Shown here piece after piece: positions 54,185-64,000 of a DNA stretch of 64,000 nucleotides. The notes beneath the pieces are model-generated. The model did no database searches, was not told where the DNA came from, and saw only the letters and a program-made list of their open reading frames with translations. A program made the position numbers and the translations under genes. Position 1 is the first letter of the stretch. Every line of letters begins with the position of its first letter. This DNA is from Podospora pseudocomata (Eukaryota > Ascomycota > Sordariomycetes > Sordariales > Podosporaceae): the NCBI RefSeq assembly GCF_035222375.1, contig NC_085889.1, forward strand, positions 496,001-560,000, read 5' to 3'.

Positions 54185-56217
54185 AGATTTGTGGTGTTGG
54201 TGCGGCGGAATACACAATGGGCCAGGCAATTAGAGTCATGTTGAAGTTGTGGGAAAAGAGAAGTAACATTGAGGATTTGAAGTAGCAAAAATAAAAGGTA
54301 TATATTAGATTGGATAGGTACCCTCTCGGGTGCGTCATTTCTGGCTGATTACCTTAGGTAGATTGGTCCTGAAGTTCGGGTAACATCACGTTCAAGTTTG
54401 CGCACAGGCAGGATAGGTGCTCAGCTTGAGAATACCTAGATAGCAATCAACTGCTTCCTGATGCAACCGATGCGACCAGGAAACCTCGGATCGGGGTATG
54501 TCATGCGGGAAAATGCTTGTTACCTTATGCTTCGGTGCTCTAAATGAGCGAGGCTTTCAACTTTGACCACCAGGTGTGCCATCCTGGGCGTCGAGCCACG
54601 GCGTCTCTTCTTGACGGGAAGCCTGTCTCTTTCCCTTCAGTGTGTGAAGTTTGGTTCCCAGATTCATCCTCACGCTTTTACTCCCACTCTAGCGGAGACT
54701 GAAAATCTGCATCGGTGTCCAGCCCAAGCATTCTACGTTCTGCTTGTACCAACTCATATTCCGAGTCCGATCGGGAGTGTCGACAAAGACGTTTGATCGT
54801 GCTAAATTCTTCCTAGAAAGATAGTCCAACAGTTAGCAGTACGGTTCCAGGTCGACACCTGTTTGGTAGGTATGCTAACAAGGTACCTAGGTAGGTAGGA
54901 GCGGAGGAAAGTAAAAGGCGTTTTGACTTACCTCGGTCAGCTTCTTCTCTGTGTAGATAAAGAAGTTTTTCCCCCTTTGCTTGGGTATCTTTTCCTCGGT
55001 ATCAGCAGTCGTGTAGGTAGGTAATGACTGAAAGTATTTAACCCCTAGGCGTTCGTTTTTCTCACCAATTTGTATCTGTTGTTCCGGCATACATGTTTCA
55101 CCGCCCTGAAAATCCAGCTCGTGTCGTGATATGTGAGTTGCACGTATGAAGTGTGCCAACCTGGTGGTGCACCCATCGCCGCGTGTCTAATATAGATTCG
55201 ACCAGAGACAGCAAGGGCAGATTTCCGTTTGGAAGTGAGAAGGTGCTGGGTGGGCGATTAAGTGAGTTCGAGATACGGGCGTATCTGCCGTTATTCCGCC
55301 TAGTGGCCCAAAACTTCGCCTTTGTTTGCCCTCCACCCCTTGCGGTGGTACGGCAGGACACATCCCATTCTGCTCTCCTCTTGTCATCTAAAATCTGAGG
55401 AGAGGTAGGGTGGTGGTCCGCGTTGAGATTGGTATAGCAATGTCCACCAAGTCGATCCGGTCTTGGCTGTAGGGCGTCTGCAGGGGCAGCCCAGCATCGG
55501 CCGGCTCCGCGTCGTCACGCTCGCTACCCTCGTTGTCCACCTTTGCCTCGGGCGACTTGGCATTTGGAAGCCAACGGTAAGATGCAGACAGGTTCAGGTG
55601 TCCGGCACATTCATCATACTGACGACATGGCGACCCCGCGCACACGAGCGTACGGCAGGATACCGGTGTGACAAGGGCTGGTGTTCAGGCTTGGAACAAC
55701 ATAGTTTCAATTCATTTTAATAATCTACAGTGGCCTCAAGATCCTTGATGAGGGATCTTTTCATCCCACTGCTCTGCTCTTCTGCTCATGTATGTATCTC
55801 TCTCACTGTGGTCCGTGCTTGTGATGACCTTAAGTATCTGCCAAGTCCAGCACATCCCTCTGCTTATACATGAGCCAATGCCTCTGCTGCTGCCGCCTGT
55901 AGCCTGTTGCTTATTTCACTTCCCAACGACTGGCTCAGAGCTTTCAGTTCACTGTGTTGTTGGCTATGCTCCAGGCTGCGAGTGGTTGACGTGTGACAAC
56001 AAGCGAAGCAAGGTCCCTAAAACATACTCAGTAGGCCTTTAAAGATAGTCAACAAGCATCAAAGATAGTTAATACGACTTGAAGATAGTGGATAGGCCTT
56101 AGGAAACCTGAAAACGAGCGGAAATATAATAGAAGGTATTTAAACATCGTGATAGGCTTTAAACGATTAAATACCAGCTCTTTTGGCCGTTCATTTCATT
56201 ACTACGAGAGATGTAAA
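54185..56217. other. Gene-poor stretch
   Basis: No supported gene over 2 kb between convergent genes. There are TAGGTACC/GGTAGG patches at 54865-54900 and 55010-55022. Three near-copies of GATAGT(C/T/G) lie at 56040-56090 (AAAGATAGT units). Frames of 80-90 codons here are antisense pairs of each other and lack domain patterns. Confidence 0.45.
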
Positions 56218-57477
56218 CTATACGTCTGAGCCGGACATAGAATCCGAGTCTGAATCTGGGCACTCATTAGGATCTGCCATCGATGCCGGCAAGTATCTCA
56301 CAAAAGCAAAACTCGGGCGTGGTTCATCCAACATACCACGCTCCCGTAGCTTACTCCTCCACTTCATTACCCACTCCTTCCAGACTTGAAGGGCTGCTGC
56401 GACCTCCGGTGTCAAGGTGCGGTGCTTTAGGGGTTCCAGGGAAAGCAAGTCGTCCATGCCAAAGTGAGGTCTTGGCTTCCCGTCGACGTAAAAGGTAATG
56501 TCGTCAAGGATGCTTTCGTACACCATAAGACCGAAGCCTCGTGAGAGCCACTTGAAGTCAAGCAGGGCCCAGAGGGTGTTGGCAAGGTACAAGCCATAGC
56601 GGTCGGCGTGTCCGAGGGTGAGACGGCCCGCGTGGCCATACATCCCTCTAACGGTCTCCAACTCGGTGGGGCCTGTCCATGTGTATGGAGAATTGTCAGG
56701 CGGCCCTGGAAAAACGTCCTCTTCTCTCGAGCCTCCGTAAGGCAGGTCGGAATTGTGGTCAAGTAAGAACCGCCTTGGTCCACTTGCTCGCTCCCGTCTT
56801 TCGTCATCCATTTCAGTTTCCTCCTTAGATGTTACGCTAATGATGAGATGTTGGAGTGAGTATCTGCTTCTTGAAAGACAGCCGCGATTTTCTCTTTGAT
56901 AAGCGGGAGAGGTCAGGCCCCGAGGCCCCAAGGCCAGGAAGGACGCTAACAGGCGATAGAAGTTCCATGAGCCGGGAGGAGGATTTGGGTAGTTGTCTGC
57001 ATCGAAGTCAGACGATACACCGCGGTAACGGCTTAAGAACTCCCCCTGCCTTCCAGCTGGTACCTCGTCGTCGATATCCTCCACGTCCATTATGCGGAAT
57101 GACGCCTGGAGAGTGTCGAGGTTGATCTGGCTTGGGAGTGGACAACACACCCAGGTTGGGAAAAGTCCGCATTTGGCAATGAAGACGACGTCAATCTCAT
57201 AGGGGTGGGATTGGGCAGTGGATGAATTCAATAGATACTGGACGTCATAGCGCAGGATCCGGCATGTCAAGAGGAGTGACAGAGCGGGTGGTTGAGGTGG
57301 TGTGGTTGGTACCCATATGTCCCAGTCATCGCGGAGCCGGACCCGAGGATCTTGGAAAAATAGGTCGAGGTGATTATAGAGCGTTGCTGTTGATGTCCAA
57401 ATCACAGAGGCTAGGACTTTGTGGCGGAGTTCGGTTGAGAGGGTGGTTAACGACACTGGGCTGGCCATTTCCGACAT
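56218..57477 (-). CDS. F-box-like hypothetical protein
   Basis: Single-exon, 419 aa from MSEMASPVSLTTL. The first 60 residues (LSTELRHKVLASVIWTSTAT) look like the F-box or 2EXR helix of fungal 'LP.EL...I' proteins, followed by LLLTCRILRYDVQYLLNSST, the usual 'LL.xCr.i..E' segment. The middle contains long, charged linkers; RGMYGHAGRLTLGHADRYGLY precedes a hydrophobic WALLDFKWLSRGFGLMVYES. It ends in an acidic tail, CPDSDSDSMSGSDV. Such proteins are numerous and variable in ascomycetes; a role as a ubiquitin-ligase adaptor is possible but unproven. A TATATA box at 57671-57678 fits its promoter. Confidence 0.72.
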   Translation of the reverse strand: MSEMASPVSLTTLSTELRHKVLASVIWTSTATLYNHLDLFFQDPRVRLRDDWDIWVPTTPPQPPALSLLLTCRILRYDVQYLLNSSTAQSHPYEIDVVFIAKCGLFPTWVCCPLPSQINLDTLQASFRIMDVEDIDDEVPAGRQGEFLSRYRGVSSDFDADNYPNPPPGSWNFYRLLASFLALGPRGLTSPAYQRENRGCLSRSRYSLQHLIISVTSKEETEMDDERRERASGPRRFLLDHNSDLPYGGSREEDVFPGPPDNSPYTWTGPTELETVRGMYGHAGRLTLGHADRYGLYLANTLWALLDFKWLSRGFGLMVYESILDDITFYVDGKPRPHFGMDDLLSLEPLKHRTLTPEVAAALQVWKEWVMKWRSKLRERGMLDEPRPSFAFVRYLPASMADPNECPDSDSDSMSGSDV

Positions 57478-58047
57478 GGTAGGTTGTGAGCGTTGCTTGT
57501 GGATACAGAAAGGGCTCCCTTTATTTTGGAGAGTCCGTTGAAAAAAGGTAAACTGTGGACTGTAGAGTTCTACCACAAATCGAGAGCGCGGTATCTGGGA
57601 TTGTGGTTCCAGGGATGGTTGGTTGGTGGTGGAGTTCGTGCTAACAGTGTTGGAGAAAGGGCAAGCCGTCCACTATATACGGATATGCCTTGCCAGTAAA
57701 ACGACGCGGTGGCCCAAGCGTCTGCGCCAAGCCACCTTCAGTTAGGCAGGTTAATCAAGCGTCGCCGTCCGCCGTGACATCGCTCCCTTTTTGAGAGCAA
57801 ACCACAGCTGTAAGTGCCACTTCAAACTCGACATCACTTGAACATGTTCATTTTCAGGTTCACAGGGCATTCCATAAGAGATCTATTCACGGTACATGCG
57901 AAACACAGAATCACGCGCAACTAAAGCACAGCATCATATGGGATCAAGGTTCTGTTCATCCATCCGATCATCTACATGCCACTGATGCTTTCTTAACAGT
58001 GGATATACATAGCTACAATCCTAACATTTATTGACTGCGCCCCTTAT
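57478..58047. other. Intergenic region
   Basis: 5' flank of the F-box-like gene and 3' flank of the LysM gene. No gene seen. Confidence 0.45.
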
Positions 58048-59435
58048 TCAGAGGACAGCAACGCAAACATAGGCATTTGCCCACATGCCAGTGCAGTCGT
58101 TTTTGACTGCCGGGTTCCATTTGACAAAGTTGGCCTGGGTAATGCGGTAGCGTTGAGTGATGGTCTGGCAGGTCTGACCAGACTGGACGAAGTGGAAAGT
58201 CTTGCACGAGGTGGTCATACCGCTCTGGTAAGGGGTGGGTGTCTGGATGCCATTGCCTGGGTTGACGGGCGTGGGCGTGTGTCCGACAATGGAAATGCAA
58301 ACGTAGTAGTCGAGCCACAGGAGACTGCAGTCGGACTTGACGTAGGGGTTCCAAGTGGTCAGTTGCGCCACGGTGACGCCTTTGGAGGCGGCGATGGTGG
58401 CGCACGTGTCTCCAGACTTGACCTTGTAGAACGAGTCACAGTTGTTCACCATATTCGGCTGAATAGGCGTCGGGGTGGCAATACCGTTGCCGACGCTGGT
58501 GGTGGTGCTCGGCTTAGTCGGGGTGTGGCCGATGATGGAGACGCAGGCGTAGGCATTGGCCCAGAGTCCAGTGCAGGTTGAGCCCACGCTCGGATTCCAG
58601 CTGAGGAACTGAGCCTGGGTGATACCATGTTTTGCCGCAATGATCTCACAGGTGTCACCAACTGCGACGAAGTAGAACTCGTCACAGTTGTTCGCGATGG
58701 AGGCTTGAGTAGGCGTGGGGGTGGCGATGCCATTCCCGGGTGTGGTGGGCGACGGTTCATGGCCGATGATAGACACGCAAGCATAGGCATTGGCCCAGAG
58801 TCCGGTGCATGACGCGCCAACATTGGGATTCCATGCCTTGAACTGATCCTGGGAGATACGGTATAGAGAGGCAATCGTCTCGCATGTTTGACCGGCCGTG
58901 ACAAAGTGGAAGGCGTCACAGTTGTTGACGATGCTGGCCTGAGTGGGAGTGGGTGTGGTGATGCCGTTTCCGGGTGTCGTAGTGGTCACTGGAGGAACAA
59001 CGGTAGATAAGGACGGAGTGGTGGTGGTTGCCGCTTTGGTCGAAGAGATACCCGGCGCAGGTTCGCCGTAAGCCTCAACACAGTACGACTTCCCGACCTC
59101 TACCGAGCAAGTAGCAGAGAGGGAAGGATTCTAGCAAACAAGTCAGCAAAGGTCTCCGAACAAGTAAGGGATTAACTCAGCCCAAAGTGCTGCTTCAGAA
59201 GACTTACCCATTGTTTAAACAGAGCCAAGGAAATAAAGTTCTCGCTGACAATAGCGTCGCAGGTGGTAGCCGACCTGACATCAGCCCACCAGGTGCAGTA
59301 ACTCGACGTCTTGGGGTCGTAGGGCAGCGATGGCAATGGGCCATCGCGTGCTTCCAACAAAGGTGCATGTCTGCCAGTAGTCCCAGCCGTGACAAGGCCG
59401 GCGGCCAGAACCAGAGCGTATGCAGAAGACAGCAT
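58048..59435 (-). CDS. Secreted protein with five LysM domains
   Basis: Exon 1 (59435-59208) and exon 2 (59130-58048), a 77-bp phase-0 intron; 436 aa. Signal peptide MLSSAYALVLAAGLVTA. LysM1 spans the splice (YCTWWADVRSATTCDAIVSE + NPSLSATCSV). Four further LysM units start near residues 146, 224, 304 and 382 with a period of about 78: VNNCDAFHFVTAGQTC, WNPNVGASCTGLW and VSIIGH, joined by TPGNGIATPTPTQ linkers. There is no catalytic domain. LysM units bind chitin oligomers. Secreted LysM proteins either hide fungal chitin from recognition or protect the own wall from chitinases. The gene lies head to head with the chitinase gene, as for Trichoderma TAL6 and its neighbour chitinase (family knowledge). 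A TATATAA box sits at 59540-59546. Confidence 0.95.
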
Positions 59436-61544
59436 GGTGACTGAGTAGAGATAATGACCCGGTTGGCTGGTGGACTCGGATTGAAGAGAGAGCCTGGTGG
59501 ACAAGTCTTCAGGTCCGAGATACCGAAGGATTTCAGCTCATTATATAAACCAGCAGGACTGGACAAGCTCTCTTCTGGCCCGATGTCAGTGCAGAGTCTC
59601 ATTGTTCCGAGCACTGAGCCTTGAAGCCATTCATATCCGCCGAGGCTAGGCCCTCAATGCAGCTACAAACGGATATACATGACTCGATACCGAATCTTAA
59701 TAGGACTATTGGAACAAGAGCCATGCATAGCCATACCTAACGAACCAACATAGTAACTGTATAGTCGCGACATGGGATTGAAGTTACATTAGGCACAGAA
59801 CAGTGTATCACTTGAGACAATGCGACCATAGCGGTCGGACCCGAACGAAATCTTTGACAGACCTATCTACTGTTCTGTGAACCGTTTCCTTCCCGGTTGG
59901 TTGGTCCCAAGGCGGATTAGATCCCTGTTGACAATGCCCAGTGGACGGGACGAGGACACAGTGGGTACTGAACTTCCTCAGCTTCCCGTCAACAGTGTGA
60001 TCGCCGGGAAAATGCTGCCAGCTAAGAAGATATTTTCATTATGTGGTAAAATCCCCAGTGGCATGCTGACACAACGCCTGACGAGGCCAGCGTCGTAGTG
60101 TAGGCCAAAAAAAGATAGGGTTGTTTCGGCACGGCTGCCGAGTCTGCCGACAAACCGACGTGTTGAGGTGGCGCAGCGCATATCTTCTCGTTTATCATAT
60201 ACCTTGTCTATCCGTAAGTCGTATGGAAATATTGAATCGGATGGCTTGGCAGGGGCACAGCAGCAGGCTTCGACCAACAAGATGAAGAAAAAGTAATAGT
60301 TGAAAACTGAGCCTCGTCCACTCCACCTAGAGACCAATCAGGAAGGTGTCTTCACATGAATAGAGAATCAAGACTTCAGATGTGAATATGCAGGGTTCAG
60401 ACTATATGCAAGTCCTTCATGAATTTTTTCTTGTTGATCATCTAATCCGATTAGATGTGTGATACTAGTCCACCATCCGCAACGTTTGCGTCGCCAATGG
60501 ATCAAGATCCAGACTGCCACCAGACCCGGGACTTGACAGTTGATTTTCAAAGATTTGTGCTGCACTTGATCCAAACGACCCAAACCCGTGAACGAAGGTG
60601 CATCTGCCGCGGATGCGACACCTTCATGTGGTGTGGACCGAACTCCACGCCGATGGGGTTACAGAGAAAGCCACTCAAAGAGATTGGCATACCTACCATC
60701 CGATAAAATATGGATTTCAACTAGATCCACCTCATGGACTTGTGCTCTTTCGGTTCCCTTTAGTACCTGAGAAACCCACGCTAGGTAAGGCATTATCCCC
60801 AGCTTTGTGTTTCTAGCCCGTCCGACGTTGCATTATGCCACCACTAACATCCAACAGTCACAGCCTAGCTACTTAACAAATCCCCAACTTGAAGAGCCAA
60901 CGGTAAATTTGAGGGCGCGATGTACCGGTTGCATTCTATCACCTTGTCTGGTACCTTGCAGCCTACCTAACCACACTTTGATACTAGCGTGTCTACTTAG
61001 CTCATGTCGATAGATCAACCATGATGATGGGTTTTCACAACGGCACTCAGGGGTCACCCCTTGCATTTTGATCATCCGACGAGCAAGGTGGAAATGTGCG
61101 CAAAAGAACTGTAGTATTCCAGCTAAGGTATGTTTGTGCGGAGGCCAATTCCTCGTCCAAATTCTCGCATATGGATACACAGGTACATGTCTAACTAGGA
61201 ACCGTTGCTGCGATATACCAATCATGTTCAAGAACACAAATTCCGGGGTGTCTATATCGTCGGTGCTAGTGTAAACTGACGGTGGCCAGCTTTCAGTTGG
61301 GTACGTACCCTCAAGGCTGAAAAAGATCATGCTCCTTTTCCCTTTTATATTGCTTCACCCATGATCTACAAGCTAGTCTGTCTGTTGTCTATTTGGTATC
61401 TCATTCTGTTTTACTCACCTCTTACTCCCGAGGTCATTCTGTCTTGCATCGTCATCCAAAGCTGGATGGTGCAAGGCACACTTATTTCCCATCACATCTC
61501 CTCTCTGAGAGAACCTGCTGCACGCAGTTATCTCGTCGTGTATC
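59436..61544. promoter_or_regulatory. Divergent promoter region of LysM and chitinase genes
   Basis: 2.1 kb with a TATATAA box 105 bp before the LysM start and TTTTATATTGC about 200 bp before the chitinase ATG. No convincing gene between; frames up to 150 codons on the minus strand (60870-61330) lack any family pattern. Confidence 0.5.
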
Positions 61545-64000
61545 ATGAAGGCATATCTCTACGCCCTCGTAGCCTCGGGGGCAGCGGGGGCAGCGAGAGC
61601 AACGGGCGGGTTCGTGGCCACAGACCAGTCCTTTATATCCTCAAGTTCTTTCGTCGACATCACCGAAGCAGACGAGGATCTCGACAAATGGCTCTCTACG
61701 GTACAGGCGCAGCCTCTTGAGGCCCTCAAGCCATGCCCCATTTCTTGCAGCAAAGCCGGGGAGGGCCCCTGGTTCCTGTTTCCGGAGGCGGATCAGTTGG
61801 CCTCATGCAAGGAGACCATGCTGCTCAATGTGGTTGTCCAGATGGCCGAGGTCAAGGACATGCCCACCGTCATCAGGGCCTGCACAGCAGACTACGACAC
61901 TTCTCCGTCCATGAGGGTTGCTTTCGTGCCAGACTCGACCAAGGCATCGCTCTGTACCACCGCCAACAAAGTGCTGGAGGATGCCTCCATCTCCATTCAC
62001 CGGCCCGGCAAAGACGGCGAGTTCTCGCCGACCCATCTGCTATCAGCTGGTCGTCAGGTCAAGAGCTATCTTGCCTCTCAGAAGCCGTCATGCTCCAACA
62101 ACGCCATGGCCTTTGGCTACTCGCAGACGTCGGTCATCGGTGTTTTTGCCGGCGCTGAAGTGCACCAGCACGGTGTCACATCAGATGTCCTTCAGCAATT
62201 CCTCGAGCATGTTCAGAACGAGTCGGTCTCAGGAACCACCGTGGTGCAGTTGTGTGGTGCCAAAGATCGTGGTGCCGATTACAGCATTGGCATCGTCGCC
62301 AGCAGAGCCAAGAATCTCGATTTCGTCCAGGAGGTGGTCAAGACATGGGCTGATGGCAAATGTGTCTCACAGGTGGGTGCGGGCCAGGACTGGATGCCGG
62401 TCACTCTGCGCGTTCCTGTTCCCTTGGAGGAGTTGTCCAAGAACGACACCATCTCCAACAGCACCGCCAGCTCTCGCCATTCCGCGCCTGGAGATATTTC
62501 TGCCAGGTTCGCCCGGCTCAGCCCCCGAGCTGATTGCAGGGTCACTACCGTCCAGGCCGGCGAGGGTTGCTGGGCTGTGGCCCAGAGATGTGGCATCTCG
62601 CAGACTCAACTGCAGAACTTCAACCGCGCCAACCTCTGCAACTCACTTGTTCTGGGCGAGCGCGTCTGCTGCAGCACCGGCACCCTCCCCAGTACCCTCC
62701 CTCCCGGAAACTCTGACGGCACGTGTAAGACGCGCCAGGTTGTGTTGGGCGACGACTGTGGCTCATTGGCCAACAAATGCGTAAGTTAAACTTACTTTCC
62801 GCTTGACCTACGCACGTCGTGGACAAAAGAGAGACTGATAATACGATGTACAGGGAATTACTGGCGATGACTTCACCAAGGCGAATCCTCAGTCCGGGCT
62901 TTGCTCCAAACTGTCCGAAGGTCAGCATGTGTGCTGCAGCCAGGGCAACCTTCCCGACCTTAGGCCCAAGAAGGGTGCCGATGGCTATTGTGCCGTCTAT
63001 CGGACCAAGAAGGACGACAACTGCGCCAAGATTGCTGCAAGCAACATGCTCAGTGTGACCCAACTGGAGAACTTCAACAAGAACACATGGGGTTGGAATG
63101 GCTGCAAGCTGCTTTATCCCGATTTCAACATGTGCGTCAGCGACGGAGCTGCGCCGATGCCTGCTATTGTCCCTGTGAGTCAACCCAAGTCAAACTGCTT
63201 CTTCCACTTCCTATACTGACCTGCTTCGGCTTGGTAGAACGCAATCTGTGGACCAACCATGAACGGCACCGTCCGGCCCCCCTTAGGGACCAACATCAGC
63301 ACGATGAACCCGTGCCCTCTCAACGTGTGCTGCAACATTTGGGGGCAATGCGGTATGACCGATGATTTTTGTGTCGTTTCCAAGTCCGAGACTGGTGCTC
63401 CCGGTACTGCAGCTCCTGGCCAGCACGGATGCATCAGCAACTGCGGCAGAGACATCATCAAGGGCCCCGCGCCGGCAAAGCATATCAAGCTTGGCTATTT
63501 TGAGGGCTGGAACTTCGGCCGCAAGTGCTTGCACATGGATGCTACCCAAATCGACACAAGCACTTACACCCACGTTCACTTTGCCTTTCCCAATGTCACG
63601 CGAGGCGATTTCCGGATCGAGATCACGGACCCGTTAGTCAAGAAGCAGTTTGAACGTTTCAAGAAGCTTCAGGGCGTCAAGAAGGTTGTATCTCTAGGTG
63701 GCTGGGACTTCAGTGCTCTGCCAGGGACCTTCATGATTCTCCGAGAGGCCGCCCAACCAGCCAACCGCGACCTGTTCAAGCGCAACATCATCTCCTTCAT
63801 CAACGAGCACAACCTTGACGGCATCGACCTTGACTGGGAATATCCAGGTGCCCCTGACATCCCGGACATTCCCGCTGATGATCCGGTAAATGGTCTCAAC
63901 TACTACAGACTCTTGGCCAGCATCAAGGCCGAGGTCGGCGATTCCAAGACAGTCTCGTTCGCCGCACCAGCGTCGTTCTGGTACCTCCGCTCCTTTCCTG
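61545..64000 (+). CDS. LysM/CBM18/GH18 killer-toxin-like chitinase (subgroup C), 3' truncated by window
   Basis: Exons 61545-62780, 62854-63174 and 63238 onward (introns 73 and 63 bp, phase 0); 776 or more residues are visible and the frame is open at the window end. Signal peptide MKAYLYALVASGAAGAARA. An N-terminal region of about 300 residues precedes LysM1 (CRVTTVQAGEGCWAVAQRCG) and LysM2 (CAVYRTKKDDNCAKIAASNM). Then a CBM18 (CPLNVCCNIWGQCG) and a GH18 barrel: KLGYFEGWNFGRKC, VVSLGGWDF and the catalytic LDGIDLDWEYPG. This order is that of subgroup C chitinases related to the zymocin alpha/beta subunit. Predicted endo/exo chitinase, secreted or wall bound, probably for competitor or own-wall chitin. 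The LysM gene is its divergent partner. Confidence 0.95.

Noticed and set aside
53543-54229. 228-codon minus-strand frame
   Set aside because: Overlaps the GH55 tail and last intron; no family pattern, Val/Gly/Ala-rich shadow.
60869-61330. 153-codon minus-strand frame between LysM and chitinase genes
   Set aside because: No signal peptide, domain or good start, and it lies in the shared promoter region.

Overview
The window reads as a chromosome arm of a filamentous ascomycete, most likely a Sordariomycete. The genes are split by short introns (48-108 bp) with GT..AG ends, and many have CTAAC-like branch sites. The families present (highly reducing PKS, GH55, killer-toxin-like GH18 chitinase, LysM protein, proteinase K-type subtilase, DUF4246) are typical of Pezizomycotina. 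Gene-poor stretches carry decayed mobile elements with C-to-T/G-to-A style drift. All family calls come from reading translations and recalling family motifs; no search was run.

Left third (1-28 kb). A three-exon highly reducing polyketide synthase (1330-9115; KS-AT-DH-degenerate MT-ER remnant-KR-ACP) is followed by a two-exon flavin monooxygenase with an N-terminal NTF2-like part (9882-11796). A convergent salicylate-hydroxylase-like FAD monooxygenase (11893-13221) completes a compact putative biosynthetic cluster. The PKS has no usable ER domain, so full reduction would need a trans-acting enoyl reductase, and none is seen here. Next come an unrecognised two-exon gene (13707-14955), a secreted GH18-type glycosidase (15655-16797), a small secreted protein with a 50-residue Gly/Lys tail (16991-17440), two tandem decayed paralogues (about 17.9-19.4 kb), a microbial-type poly(ADP-ribose) glycohydrolase (19851-20768), a proline-rich repeat protein (20996-22030), a proteinase K-like subtilase (24539-25848) and an Old Yellow Enzyme-family reductase (26301-27677).

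Middle (28-44 kb). This is accessory and decayed sequence. It holds a tRNA-like relic, a Gln/Pro-rich gene with an apparent frameshift in a C8 run, an element-like low-GC tract (30.3-32.5 kb), an internally deleted DUF7924-type gene, and a small spliced gene at 34.0-34.6 kb. Two inverted copies of a chimeric repeat (LTR-like part plus the 3' end of a Fot1/pogo DNA transposon) bracket a 6 kb block that carries a DUF4246 gene, a short-chain dehydrogenase and a tRNA-Gly(GCC).

Right third (44-64 kb). Here lie a two-exon gene with a possible ferredoxin-like fold, a secreted three-exon zincin metallopeptidase (HEVFH), a four-exon 1589-residue GH55 exo-beta-1,3-glucanase-like protein, an F-box-like gene, and a divergent pair made of a five-LysM secreted protein (58048-59435) and a LysM/CBM18/GH18 chitinase that runs off the window (61545 onward). 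GH55, LysM and chitinase genes together look like an island for attack on, or remodelling of, fungal cell walls. Intergenic DNA from 43 to 55 kb is rich in GGTA/TACC tetranucleotide patches.
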